A stretch of 64,000 bases of DNA from Rhodovarius crocodyli (GTDB taxonomy: Bacteria > Pseudomonadota > Alphaproteobacteria > Acetobacterales > Acetobacteraceae), in contig NZ_SACL01000006.1 in assembly GCF_004005855.1 (NCBI RefSeq), positions 124,001 through 188,000 of the forward strand. Direction: 5' to 3'. The notes beneath the pieces were generated by a model that did not search any database, had not been told where the DNA came from, and was given only the letters and a program-made list of their open reading frames with translations. The stretch's first letter is position 1; every line of letters begins with the position of its first letter. The position numbers and the translations under genes are program-made. Below are positions 42,091-50,045 of the stretch, piece after piece.

Positions 42091-43002
42091 ATGGACATGG
42101 CCGAGCTGCCCGTGCAGTTGCCGAGAGAGCCCGCGAGCCCCGCCGCGGCCCGCGCGCGCTTCTTCAACTCGGGCAACGCCTTCAACATCAAGCTGCCCGC
42201 CGTGCCCGCCGCCGAGTTCAGCGGCGTGGCCGAGGCGGCCCTGGCGCCGGACGCACCGACCGGCCTGCTGGCCTGCGACCAGTCGGGCGCCATCGGCTGC
42301 GGCTTTCCCGCCACCAGCCCGCTGATGCTCGCACGCTATGCCACCGTGGCGGCCGGCGAGGCGCTGGAGCTGGCCTTCGCCAGCACCGGTCTGATCGCCT
42401 ATGTCATCCAGGGCGCGGGCGAGGTGACGGCCGGCGGCGAGACCTTCCTCTACGGCGCGGGCGATGTGTTCCTGCTGCCCGGCACCGCACAGCTGGCGGC
42501 CACCGCGCGCAGCGTGCTGTGGCTCGTCACCAATGAGCCCATGCTGGCCTTCGAGGCCCTGGCCCCCGCCCCTGCCATGCTGGCCCCGGTGCACTACCCC
42601 GCCGCCGAGATCGAGCGCCAGCTGGCGTTGATCACCGGCATGGGCAGCAACGACACGACCTCAGGCCACGCGCTGATCTTCTCCTCCGACGGGCTGGAGG
42701 CATGGCGCAACATCACGCCCACGCTCACGCTGTCGCTCAACACCCTGCCGCCCGGCCAGGCGCAGCGCGCGCACCGGCACAACTCGGCGGCCATCACGCT
42801 GGTGGTTCAGGGCGAGGATTGCCATTCGATGATCGCCGGCGAACGGCACTGCTGGTCGCAGTGGAACACGCTGGTGACGCCGGCGGGCGACGCGCATTCC
42901 CATCACAATGGCGGCGGGGTGCAGGCGCGCTTCCTGATCGTGCAGGATGGCGGGCTGCACTATCATGCGCGGAGCATGGGGTTTCAGTTTCTGGAAGAGT
43001 GA
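42091..43002 (+). CDS. Bicupin, gentisate dioxygenase-like
   Basis: A 303-residue protein with two cupin domains, at about residues 60-155 and 210-300. The second has the metal motif RAHRHNSAAITLVVQGE and HSHHNGG; the first (VIQGAGEVTAGGETFLYGAGDVF) lacks the histidines and is probably structural. It resembles gentisate 1,2-dioxygenase-type cupins but could also be an isomerase or aminohydrolase, since bicupins include ureidoglycine aminohydrolase. ATG at 42091, one base after the amidohydrolase stop, is preferred over an overlapping ATG at 42082. It ends the rightward arm of the GntR cluster and is followed by repeat A copy 2. Confidence 0.78.
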   Translation: MDMAELPVQLPREPASPAAARARFFNSGNAFNIKLPAVPAAEFSGVAEAALAPDAPTGLLACDQSGAIGCGFPATSPLMLARYATVAAGEALELAFASTGLIAYVIQGAGEVTAGGETFLYGAGDVFLLPGTAQLAATARSVLWLVTNEPMLAFEALAPAPAMLAPVHYPAAEIERQLALITGMGSNDTTSGHALIFSSDGLEAWRNITPTLTLSLNTLPPGQAQRAHRHNSAAITLVVQGEDCHSMIAGERHCWSQWNTLVTPAGDAHSHHNGGGVQARFLIVQDGGLHYHARSMGFQFLEE

Positions 43003-43004
43003 CT

Positions 43005-43119
43005 GTTCTTTTTTGGAAAAAAGAACCAAAAAACTTTCGTCAGTTTAGGGCGCACCTGATGGCCAGTCGCACCCTAAACTCGAAAAGTCTTTTTGCTTCT
43101 TTTTCTTCAGAAAAAGAAG
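43005..43119. repeat. Intergenic repeat family A, copy 2
   Basis: A 115-bp copy filling the junction of the convergent bicupin and folE genes, 3 bases from one stop and 2 from the other. Hairpin 1 is GTTCTTTTTT/AAAAAAGAAC, hairpin 2 is CTTCTTTTTC/GAAAAAGAAG with loop TTCA. The variable middle stem is AGTTTAGGGCG paired with CGC-ACCCTAAACT. The middle stem differs from copy 3 in both arms while staying paired, which points to selection on structure. Confidence 0.85.
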
Positions 43120-43120
43120 A

Positions 43121-43756
43121 TCACCCCTCAATACCGCCGCCGCGACTGCCCTGGATCATCGACAGGAATTCCTTGCGCGTCGACAGGTTCTCGCGAAACG
43201 CGCCCAGCATGCGGCTGGTCACCATGGTCACGCCCGGCTTGTGGATGCCGCGCGTGGTCATGCACTGGTGCGCCGCCTCGATCACCACGGCCACGCCCTT
43301 GGGTTGCAGCACGCTCTCGATCGTGTTGGCGATCTGCGCCGTCAGCTTCTCCTGGATCTGCAGGCGCTTGGCATAGGTCTCGACCACCCGCGCCAGCTTG
43401 GAGATGCCGACCACGCGCCCGTTCGGCAGATAGGCCACATGCGCCTTGCCGATGATGGGCACCATGTGGTGCTCGCAATGGGATTCGAGGCGGATGTCGC
43501 GCAGCACCACCATCTCGTCGTAGCCGTCCGTCTCCTCGAAGGAACGGGCGAGCATCTCGACGGGGTCGTCGGCATAGCCCTGGAAGAATTCCTCATAGGC
43601 ACGCGCGACGCGGGCGGGGGTGTCCACCAGCCCCTCGCGGTCCGGGTCGTCACCGGCCCAGAGCAACAGCGTGCGCACGGCGGCCTCGGCCTCGGCGCGG
43701 CTGGGGCGCTGGATGGGGTTCTGCGACAGGCGGTGCGGAGGCGTGACTTCGTTCAT
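43121..43756 (-). CDS. folE: GTP cyclohydrolase I (type IA)
   Basis: A 211-residue GTP cyclohydrolase I, which converts GTP to 7,8-dihydroneopterin triphosphate at the start of folate synthesis. The zinc ligands are in SHCEHHMVP and HQCMTTRG, and the family blocks [22 protein letters not shown] and [12 protein letters not shown] are complete. ATG at 43756 matches the usual N-terminus. It stands alone, leftward, between repeat A copy 2 and the terminator hairpin of rplI. The cytoplasmic homodecamer is standard; nothing unusual is seen. Confidence 0.95.
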   Translation of the reverse strand: MNEVTPPHRLSQNPIQRPSRAEAEAAVRTLLLWAGDDPDREGLVDTPARVARAYEEFFQGYADDPVEMLARSFEETDGYDEMVVLRDIRLESHCEHHMVPIIGKAHVAYLPNGRVVGISKLARVVETYAKRLQIQEKLTAQIANTIESVLQPKGVAVVIEAAHQCMTTRGIHKPGVTMVTSRMLGAFRENLSTRKEFLSMIQGSRGGGIEG

Positions 43757-43859
43757 GGGCGTATCAGAATCCCGATTGACCCGCCCTGCAAGGGCAGACC
43801 GGAGCGGGGCGCGCCGACGGGCACCCTGCCACGCCGTATCATCCCGTTCCGCAGTAACA

Positions 43860-43897
43860 GATGGGGGCGGATCGCGTCGCCGCAACCCGCCCCCATC
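43860..43897 (-). terminator. Terminator-like hairpin downstream of rplI
   Basis: A perfect 11-bp inverted repeat, GATGGGGGCGG (43860-43870) and CCGCCCCCATC (43887-43897), with a 16-base loop lies 23 bp after the rplI stop. No long T-tract follows in the leftward direction. It probably ends the rpsF-rpsR-DUF2232-rplI transcript or protects its 3' end before folE. Confidence 0.65.
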
Positions 43898-43920
43898 AGT
43901 GTCCGAGCGCAAGGCTCAGA

Positions 43921-44472
43921 TTAGTCGCGGGCAGCGGCACCCAGCTCGGCGGCCAGCTCGGCCTCGAGGGTGGGCTCCTCCTCACGCACGGGCTCCTCGC
44001 CACGCGCCTGACGGTCGGCCTCTTCGTAGCTGCGCGCCACGTTCACGATCACGGGGATATGCACCTCGGGGTGCAGTTCCACGCGCACGGTGAACAGGCC
44101 GAGCGTCTTGATCGGGTCGACCAGCAGGACCTGCTGGCGGCCGATGGTCAGGCCCGCTTCCTTCGCCGCTTCGGCGATGTCGCGCGCGGAGACGGAGCCG
44201 TACAGGCTGCCGCTCTCACCGGCCTGACGGATCAGGACCACGCCCAGGTTCTCGACGCGCTCGGCCAGGCGCTCGGCCTCGTCGCGACGCTTGATGTTCT
44301 GGGCCTCGAGCTGGGCGCGCTGGGCGGAGAAGCGCTCCAGATTGTCCTTGCTCGCACGGATGGCCTTGCCCGAGGGCAGGAGGAAGTTGCGGGCGTAGCC
44401 AGGCTTAACCTTAACCACCTCACCCATCTGGCCGAGCTTGTCGACCCGCTGCATCAGGATCAGTTCGATCAT
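43921..44472 (-). CDS. rplI: 50S ribosomal protein L9
   Basis: A 183-residue L9. The N-terminal domain starts [20 protein letters not shown] and has [18 protein letters not shown]; the long connecting helix (about 45-78) and the C-terminal rRNA-binding domain follow ([15 protein letters not shown]). An acidic tail of about 30 residues extends beyond the usual 150, as in several alphaproteobacteria. The start follows GGAGAT. It is the last gene of the rpsF-rpsR-DUF2232-rplI operon. Confidence 0.96.
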   Translation of the reverse strand: MIELILMQRVDKLGQMGEVVKVKPGYARNFLLPSGKAIRASKDNLERFSAQRAQLEAQNIKRRDEAERLAERVENLGVVLIRQAGESGSLYGSVSARDIAEAAKEAGLTIGRQQVLLVDPIKTLGLFTVRVELHPEVHIPVIVNVARSYEEADRQARGEEPVREEEPTLEAELAAELGAAARD

Positions 44473-44483
44473 TGTTGTATCTC

Positions 44484-45365
44484 CTAGGTCTGCGGCGGCG
44501 GCGAAGCGCGCCGCGCCCATTGTTCGTAAAGGCCCAGGCCCACCATCAGGGGCGCCAAGAATTGCAGGAACAGCACCATCGCCACGTAGAAGGCCGCCAG
44601 CCAGACGCCGCGCCCCGCCAGCTTCCGATGCACCGCTGCGACACCCATCATGAAGAAGGGCAGCAGCAGCAGGATCAGCAGCGACAGGGCGACCGCCCCA
44701 CCCAGCACCACCGTGGCGGCAGCAGCCGCCAGCACCAGCACCAGGTACCAGCCCGGCATCCGCGCCTGCGCCGGTGAGGGCGCGGGCAGGATGGCCAGGC
44801 CGCGCTTGGCCAGGAAGCGCTGGGCGATGCCGGCATTCACCGACAGCGTCAGCGCCATCCAGAAGCCCACGGCCGCCGCCATCACCCGCGTCACGGCCTG
44901 GATCACCGTCTCCGGCAGATCCTGGCCCATGCGGCGCGAGCCCTGTTCCACCACCGCGCGCATCAGCGGCTCAATGCCGCCGGAGGACGCGAACCAGCCC
45001 GCCAGTGCCAGCAGCAGCGCGGCCGGGTAGAGACCCAGCAGCGCCAAGGGCAGCGAGAGGTCCTGCCCACCGGGCCTGAGGGCCAGGCTGACGAGCAGGG
45101 CGGCCGGCACCGCGAAGATGCCGAGGAAGATGGCCATGGCGGCGGTGTTGACCGAAACGGCCACCACCGCGGCGCCCACCGCCACCGCAAGCCAGGCCGG
45201 CAGGATGCCGAAGCCCAGGCCCGCGGCCAGGATGGGCAATGGTGCGAACCACATCGCGACGCTGCCCAAGGGCAGCCCGCGCGTGGCCCACATCAGCAAC
45301 AGGGCCGCGACGAGGCCCGCGGCGGAACCCGCCAGCGCTGCCGGATTGTCGAAGCCCTTGGTCAT
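44484..45365 (-). CDS. DUF2232 family membrane protein
   Basis: A 293-residue multi-pass membrane protein with about eight hydrophobic segments, for example around residues 13-30, 38-55, 58-88, 105-125 and 205-240, and little soluble sequence. In alphaproteobacteria a DUF2232 protein is regularly encoded between rpsR and rplI, as here (26 bp and 11 bp gaps). Its function is unknown; it resembles the membrane part of energy-coupling or YybS-type proteins. Confidence 0.85.
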   Translation of the reverse strand: MTKGFDNPAALAGSAAGLVAALLLMWATRGLPLGSVAMWFAPLPILAAGLGFGILPAWLAVAVGAAVVAVSVNTAAMAIFLGIFAVPAALLVSLALRPGGQDLSLPLALLGLYPAALLLALAGWFASSGGIEPLMRAVVEQGSRRMGQDLPETVIQAVTRVMAAAVGFWMALTLSVNAGIAQRFLAKRGLAILPAPSPAQARMPGWYLVLVLAAAAATVVLGGAVALSLLILLLLPFFMMGVAAVHRKLAGRGVWLAAFYVAMVLFLQFLAPLMVGLGLYEQWARRASPPPQT

Positions 45366-45391
45366 GATGGTGTTACCCGGACCCTGCCTGC

Positions 45392-45670
45392 TCAGTCGGC
45401 GATCACGTAGGGCAGCAGGGCCAGGAAGCGGGCGCGCTTGATGGCCTGGGCCAGCTCACGCTGCTTCTTGGCGCTGACCGCGGTGATGCGGCTCGGCACG
45501 ATCTTCCCGCGCTCGGAGAGGAAGCGGGAGAGCAGGCGCACGTCCTTGTAGTCGATCTTCGGCGCGTTGGGGCCGGAGAACGGGCAGGACTTCTTGCGGC
45601 GGTAGAACGGCCGGCGGGCGCCCACGGCGGGGCGGCGGGCGGCGGGAACGAGCTGCACGTCGTCGCTCAT
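45392..45670 (-). CDS. rpsR: 30S ribosomal protein S18
   Basis: A 92-residue S18. The core [52 protein letters not shown] (here shown in pieces: [37 protein letters not shown]) is complete. A 20-residue positively charged N-terminal extension is typical for alphaproteobacteria. It lies 5 bp behind rpsF; S6 and S18 bind as a pair to the 30S platform. Confidence 0.97.
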   Translation of the reverse strand: MSDDVQLVPAARRPAVGARRPFYRRKKSCPFSGPNAPKIDYKDVRLLSRFLSERGKIVPSRITAVSAKKQRELAQAIKRARFLALLPYVIAD

Positions 45671-45675
45671 GGGGA

Positions 45676-46134
45676 TTACTCCTCGATCTCGGAAACGTCG
45701 AGCTCATCGCGCGAACGGGCGCGGAACTCTTCGCGGTCGTCGCCACGGCCACGGCCGGAGGCGAAGCGGCCGGTGGGCTTGGGCCCACGGAAGCCGCGCT
45801 CACGGTCATCACCGCGCTTGGCGAGAATGGCCGAGGGCTCCTCGGAGATTTCTTCGATGCGGATCGTCAGCGTGCGCAGCACGTCCTCATGCAGGCCGAG
45901 CTGGCGCTCGACTTCGAGGATGGTGGGGGCATCGGCTTCGATACCGAGCAGCGTGTAGTGGCCCTTGCGGTTCTTCTTCACGCGATAGGCCAGGGACCGC
46001 AGCCCCCAGTACTCGCGCTTGCGGACCGCACCGCCATGCTCGGAGATCAGGGTCTCCAGCGTGTCGGTGGTGGTATCCACCTGCTGTTGCGAAACGTCGT
46101 TGCGCGCGATGAACACGCACTCGTACAGCGGCAT
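45676..46134 (-). CDS. rpsF: 30S ribosomal protein S6
   Basis: A 152-residue S6. The ferredoxin-like core covers about residues 1-100 ([40 protein letters not shown]), followed by a charged low-complexity tail rich in Arg, Glu and Gly (about 105-152), common in this group. It is the first gene of the operon; ATG follows AAGGGAG. The 184 bp upstream, shared with an unknown divergent gene, should hold the promoter; an S6:S18 leader could not be confirmed by eye. Confidence 0.97.
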   Translation of the reverse strand: MPLYECVFIARNDVSQQQVDTTTDTLETLISEHGGAVRKREYWGLRSLAYRVKKNRKGHYTLLGIEADAPTILEVERQLGLHEDVLRTLTIRIEEISEEPSAILAKRGDDRERGFRGPKPTGRFASGRGRGDDREEFRARSRDELDVSEIEE

Positions 46135-46318
46135 GTGTGCTCCCTTCGGATGAGCTCAGCCCGGCGTGGCCAACCATTGGACACAAATGGGCATAGCCGC
46201 GGCGCGCCAACGCCACGGCAGGGACGGTGGGGCGTAGACAACGGCTGGGCGCGGAAGTCAAGGCCGTATCGCGCCCGGCGGCACCATGCTTCACTGCCCC
46301 CGCATACAGGAGGCCGGC

Positions 46319-46885
46319 ATGGCAGGCTCGTTCCTCGGCAGGCTGAAGTCGCTCCTGGGCCGCGGCGCGCCGGCGACACCCCCGGCCCCTGCCCCGTTCC
46401 GCCCGCCTGTGCCCGCCTGGCGGCCCGGCTTCGAGCAGCCGCTGGACCGGGTGGTCGACCGTATATCCTATTACGCCAACGGCGCGCGGGACTTCTGCGT
46501 GTTCCGCCACGGCACCTGCGTGCTGCTGCCGCCGGGGCTGGACGACGCGGCCGCGCGCGAGCACGCGCTGGGCGTGCTGCACGCCATCCTCCATCAGCAC
46601 CCGGACATGTCGCCCAACCCGATGGACGACGGCAATATCATGGTCGGCTACAACCACCCGGCCGTGAATGTCGTGCTCAAGGACGTGGCCGAGGCCCATT
46701 GGGACGAGATCGAGGCGCGCCACATGGATGGCCTCGCGACGCATGAGGTGCTGTTCACCCCGCTCGGCCGCAACGTGTTCGACGATTTCGGCAAGCAGGC
46801 GCTGCTCGGCCGGGCCTGGATGTTCATGGATGCCCAGGCGCCGCAGGTGGTGCGGATCAGTCGTTCGCCCCGCGCTCCAGCGTGA
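46319..46885 (+). CDS. Hypothetical protein
   Basis: A 188-residue soluble protein that I do not recognise. It starts with a short basic, then proline-rich stretch (about residues 1-35) and continues as a compact domain with well-conserved-looking segments (DRISYYANGARDFCVFRHGT, MDDGNIMVGYNHPAVNVV, HEVLFTPLGRNVFDD). No signal peptide or membrane segment is seen. ATG at 46319 follows AGGAGG. It is divergent from rpsF. Its last 29 bp overlap a convergent small gene. Confidence 0.65.
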   Translation: MAGSFLGRLKSLLGRGAPATPPAPAPFRPPVPAWRPGFEQPLDRVVDRISYYANGARDFCVFRHGTCVLLPPGLDDAAAREHALGVLHAILHQHPDMSPNPMDDGNIMVGYNHPAVNVVLKDVAEAHWDEIEARHMDGLATHEVLFTPLGRNVFDDFGKQALLGRAWMFMDAQAPQVVRISRSPRAPA

Positions 46886-47087
46886 CGCTGGCGGCGGCAC
46901 CGCCCAGCACGCTCAGCAGCCGCGCGATCGGCAGGCCTGTCTCGGCCGCCTCCTCCAGCAGCTGATCCATCCGGGCGGCCAGTGCCAGGGCATGGGCCTG
47001 GCCCATGCCGGCCACGATCAGCCCTGCATGCCATTGCGAGAGGAAGCGCATCTGGGCCTCGGCCTGGAAATCACTGTCCTCGAACAC
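46857..47087 (-). CDS. Small hypothetical protein
   Basis: A 76-residue acidic, helix-rich protein (MFEDSDFQAEAQMRFLSQWH at the start) with no recognised domain. It is likely real because codon use in this frame is typical and the sequence reads as a globular helical protein, but it overlaps the end of the neighbouring gene by 29 bp and no comparison was possible. It lies between two unrecognised rightward genes. Confidence 0.5.
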   Translation of the reverse strand: MFEDSDFQAEAQMRFLSQWHAGLIVAGMGQAHALALAARMDQLLEEAAETGLPIARLLSVLGGAAASVTLERGAND

Positions 47088-47171
47088 GCACGCCCTCCCG
47101 TCCTGTGGCGGGGCACCATGACATGGCCTGCTTGCGCTTTCGTGAACGGCGCCGGCAATCGCCGCTTAACC

Positions 47172-48167
47172 ATGCGGGGGAACTATCGCCCGGTGACCAC
47201 ACTAGCACCCCAGCGATTCGACCCCGTCTTCTTCCCGGGCCTGGAAGCCGAGGAGGCCTGGCCGCCGCCGCGCTTCGACTTCGCGGCCTCCTGGCTCAAC
47301 GACCCGGACCTGGCCTTCGAGCGCGGCACCTCAGGCGAGATCATCTTCGTGCGCCGCTGCGATTCGCTGCGCCTCATCCTCGACATCGAGACGGCGCACA
47401 CGGCGCTCGACATCAAGCCGCGCAGCCGGGACTTCCTGCTGCTGCGCCTGATGCCCTCGGCCCTGCGCTTCACCCAGGCGATCAGGCCGGGCGCCCCCAT
47501 GCCGCCGCCCCTGCTGGGCGGGCCCATGGTGCCGGCGGCCGAACACCACCTCTATGCCGCGACCACCACGCTGGTGGGCGCGCTGGAACGCAGCGGCGGC
47601 GCAACCGGCGTGGCGCTGCTGGAGGCCCTGCGCCGCACCGACCCCGGCCCCGCCATGTTCGAGATGGCCGCCGCCCGCTGCGTGGCCGAGAACGGCTTCG
47701 GCCTGGAGCAGGTGGGGGTGCTGGCCCGCAGCCTGCAGCGCCTGGCCCAGGCCCATGCCGAGGTGCTGGCCGCCCACGCCATCCAGCCCGACTATGAAGG
47801 GATGGAGCGCATGGTGGCCTCCGCCGCGCGGGTGCAGCTGCTGGGCGGGCGCTGGACACGGGACCTGCTGGCCCATGCGCTGCAGCAGCTGGAAGCCGTG
47901 ATCGCCACCCCGCGCACCACCGCCGAGACGCTGATCCGCACCGCGACCGAGGCCATGGAGAAGCAGTTCTACATCGGACAGTCGACGGAACTGGTCGAGC
48001 AGCAGGCCCGCCTGCGCGACCGGCTGATGGACCTGGCGATGTTCTGGCAGCGCACCGCCGCCGCCTGGGCAAGCGTGCATCCCGAAACCGCGGACCGGCG
48101 GGACCTGGATGCCCTGGCGCGCAATGCGCTCAGGCGCCTGCAGCTGGCATCATTGTACCGGCAATAG
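47172..48167 (+). CDS. Hypothetical protein
   Basis: A 331-residue soluble protein that I do not recognise. The first half is mixed alpha/beta (LIFVRRCDSLRLILDIETAH-like strands near residues 50-80), the second half is almost entirely helical with ARCVAENGF, LARSLQRLAQAHAEVLAAHA and QQARLRDRLMDLAMFW. No signal peptide or membrane segment is visible. ATG at 47172 is chosen; a GTG at 47193 is possible. A perfect GC hairpin follows 4 bp after the stop. Alone on its strand, no functional clue from context. Confidence 0.65.
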   Translation: MRGNYRPVTTLAPQRFDPVFFPGLEAEEAWPPPRFDFAASWLNDPDLAFERGTSGEIIFVRRCDSLRLILDIETAHTALDIKPRSRDFLLLRLMPSALRFTQAIRPGAPMPPPLLGGPMVPAAEHHLYAATTTLVGALERSGGATGVALLEALRRTDPGPAMFEMAAARCVAENGFGLEQVGVLARSLQRLAQAHAEVLAAHAIQPDYEGMERMVASAARVQLLGGRWTRDLLAHALQQLEAVIATPRTTAETLIRTATEAMEKQFYIGQSTELVEQQARLRDRLMDLAMFWQRTAAAWASVHPETADRRDLDALARNALRRLQLASLYRQ

Positions 48168-48170
48168 GAA

Positions 48171-48194
48171 CGGGCGGGGGTCTGCCCCCGCCCG
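48171..48194. terminator. Bidirectional GC hairpin between convergent genes
   Basis: CGGGCGGGGG (48171-48180), loop TCTG, CCCCCGCCCG (48185-48194): a perfect 10-bp stem with a 4-base loop, 4 bp after one stop and 7 bp before the other. It has no T-tract but its position and stability suggest that it ends both transcripts or protects their 3' ends. Confidence 0.7.
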
Positions 48195-48200
48195 CCGGGA

Positions 48201-48959
48201 TCAGCCGCGCGCGACCTTCACCGCGTTGCGCGCCGCGACCATCATCAGCCCCACCTCGTTGGAGACGGTGGCCAGCTTGAAGCCCATCTTCAGCATGCGG
48301 GCAGAGTATTCCGGCGTGCCGTTGTGGATGCCGGCCGCGATGCCCCGCTTGGACGTCTCCTTCAGGATCTTCTCATAGAGGCCCAGGATGAAGGGGTCCT
48401 CCACGTCCAGCTTCGGCGTCAGCCCGTAGGAGAAGGAGAGGTCGGACGGGCCGATATAGACGCCGTCGATGCCGGGCACGTCCAGGATGGCCTCCAGATT
48501 CTCGATCGCATCCTTGGTCTCGATCATCGGGATGACGAGGATCTCGTCATTGGCGGTCATCTGGTAGCTGCCGCTGCCGCCATAGACGCCGGCGCGGATC
48601 GGGCCGTTGCTGCGCGTGCCGTGCGGCGGATACTTGGAATACTGCACCAGGGCGGCCGCCTGCTCGGCCGTGTTGATCATGGGGCAGATCACGCCATAGG
48701 CGCCGGCGTCCAGCACCTTGCCGATGATCCCGGGCTCGAGCCAGGGCACGCGCACCATGGGGGTCACTCCATGCGGCTGCATGCCCTGGAAGCACGCGAC
48801 GCATGAGAGGTAGTCCTGCACGCCGTGCTGCATGTCCACCGTCACGCTGTCCCAGCCGCACTGGCTGAACATCTCGGCGGAGAAGGCGTTGGGGATGGCG
48901 AGCCACCCGTTCACCACGCCCTTGCCCTGCTTCCATGCCTCTTTGACTTTATTGGCCAT
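48201..48959 (-). CDS. HpcH/HpaI-type aldolase
   Basis: A 252-residue class II metal-dependent aldolase of the 2,4-dihydroxyhept-2-enedioate (HpaI) family. Conserved features include NAFSAEMFSQCGWDSVTVDMQHG, the metal-binding glutamate in VIPMIETKDAIENL and the aspartate in IGPSDLSFSYG. Such enzymes cleave 4-hydroxy-2-oxo acids to pyruvate and an aldehyde. VDMQHG instead of VDLEHG is a mild variation. No homoprotocatechuate genes are nearby, so the specific substrate is open. It is divergent from the DDAH-like gene. Confidence 0.87.
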   Translation of the reverse strand: MANKVKEAWKQGKGVVNGWLAIPNAFSAEMFSQCGWDSVTVDMQHGVQDYLSCVACFQGMQPHGVTPMVRVPWLEPGIIGKVLDAGAYGVICPMINTAEQAAALVQYSKYPPHGTRSNGPIRAGVYGGSGSYQMTANDEILVIPMIETKDAIENLEAILDVPGIDGVYIGPSDLSFSYGLTPKLDVEDPFILGLYEKILKETSKRGIAAGIHNGTPEYSARMLKMGFKLATVSNEVGLMMVAARNAVKVARG

Positions 48960-49038
48960 GCGCGCTTCCTCCGCTGTGCTGCCTGGATCGCGACGCTAGG
49001 CGGGGCCGGTGGCGCGATCAAGCGGGGGCCGGCCATCC

Positions 49039-49066
49039 ATGCATGCTGCATCGCACTTGCATGCAT
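49039..49066. promoter_or_regulatory. Inverted repeat in a divergent promoter region
   Basis: ATGCATGC (49039-49046) and GCATGCAT (49059-49066) are perfect 8-bp inverted arms with a 12-base spacer, about 20 bp centre to centre, in the 165-bp region between the divergent HpaI-type aldolase and DDAH-like genes. It is a good candidate operator for an unknown regulator. The two-turn spacing recalls the repeat at 38010-38039. Confidence 0.45.
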
Positions 49067-49124
49067 CACCGCCCATTTGCGCCGCCCACTCGCGCCCCGC
49101 CGCGCGCGGGTCTAGCGTGGCGGC

Positions 49125-49970
49125 ATGTGGCAAGTCTCCTCAGAAACCGGCCGGCTCACGGATGTGCTGCTCTGCCCGCCCTCCCACTATCGCTGGGTGC
49201 CCACCAACAGCATCGTGCGGCGCACGCTGGCGGCGGGTGGCGCCATGCCGAACCAGGCGGAGCTGGCCCTGCAGCACGGCGAGCTGCGCGACGCCCTGCG
49301 CGAAGCGGGCGTGCGCGTGCACCTGCTGCCGCCCGAACCCCACCTGCCCTACATGGCCTATACGCGCGATCCCGCGATCGTGACGCCCTGGGGCCCGGTG
49401 CTGGGCCAGCTGGAACGCCCGCAGCGGCGGGGCGAATACGCCTCCTATGTCCGCTTCTTCGAGGGGCATCTGTGGCACATGTCCTCCGCCGGCACGGTCG
49501 AGGGCGGGGATGTGCAGATCATCCGCGACGGGCTCGCGGTCATCGGCTGCTCGGGCGGGCGCACGAATGAGGCGGGCGCCGAGCAATTGGCCGGCTGGCT
49601 GCGGGACCAGGGTTGGGAAGTCCGCGTCGAGCATTTCGACGAGCATTTCCTGCATCTGGACGTGCTGTTCTGCATGGCGGCCCCGGGGCTGGCCCTGGCC
49701 GCGCGGGAGATACTGGGGCCGGATTTCCTGGCCTGGCTGGCGCGCCACAACATCCGCACTATCGACGTCACCTATGACGAGGTGATGCATCTGGGCGCCA
49801 ATATCGTCTCCCTGGGCAATGACAGGGTGATCTCGGCGCTGGAATCGGTGCGCATCAACCAGGCGCTGCGGGCCGAGGGGCTGACGGTGCTGGACCCCGC
49901 GCTGTCCTTCTTCACCATGGGCGGCGGCGGGCCGCATTGCCTGACCTGCCCGCTGATCCGCGAAGGCTGA
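49125..49970 (+). CDS. DDAH-like amidinohydrolase (guanidino-group modifying enzyme)
   Basis: A 281-residue protein of the amidinotransferase/dimethylarginine dimethylaminohydrolase superfamily. Landmarks are TRDPAIVTPWG near residue 78, the TVEGGDVQII strand with the substrate-binding glutamate-aspartate pair, LHLDVLFCM with the catalytic histidine, and the nucleophilic cysteine near the C-terminus in GGGPHCLTCPL. Members hydrolyse arginine, methylarginines or similar guanidines. It is divergent from an HpaI-type aldolase. Substrate is inferred from fold only. Confidence 0.82.
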   Translation: MWQVSSETGRLTDVLLCPPSHYRWVPTNSIVRRTLAAGGAMPNQAELALQHGELRDALREAGVRVHLLPPEPHLPYMAYTRDPAIVTPWGPVLGQLERPQRRGEYASYVRFFEGHLWHMSSAGTVEGGDVQIIRDGLAVIGCSGGRTNEAGAEQLAGWLRDQGWEVRVEHFDEHFLHLDVLFCMAAPGLALAAREILGPDFLAWLARHNIRTIDVTYDEVMHLGANIVSLGNDRVISALESVRINQALRAEGLTVLDPALSFFTMGGGGPHCLTCPLIREG

Positions 49971-50045
49971 TCCCGCAGCCGCGAGGGGGCTGACTTCCTG
50001 CGCCCGGCGCCTGGGTGTATCGCTGGGCGCAAGGAGTCCCTCGCC

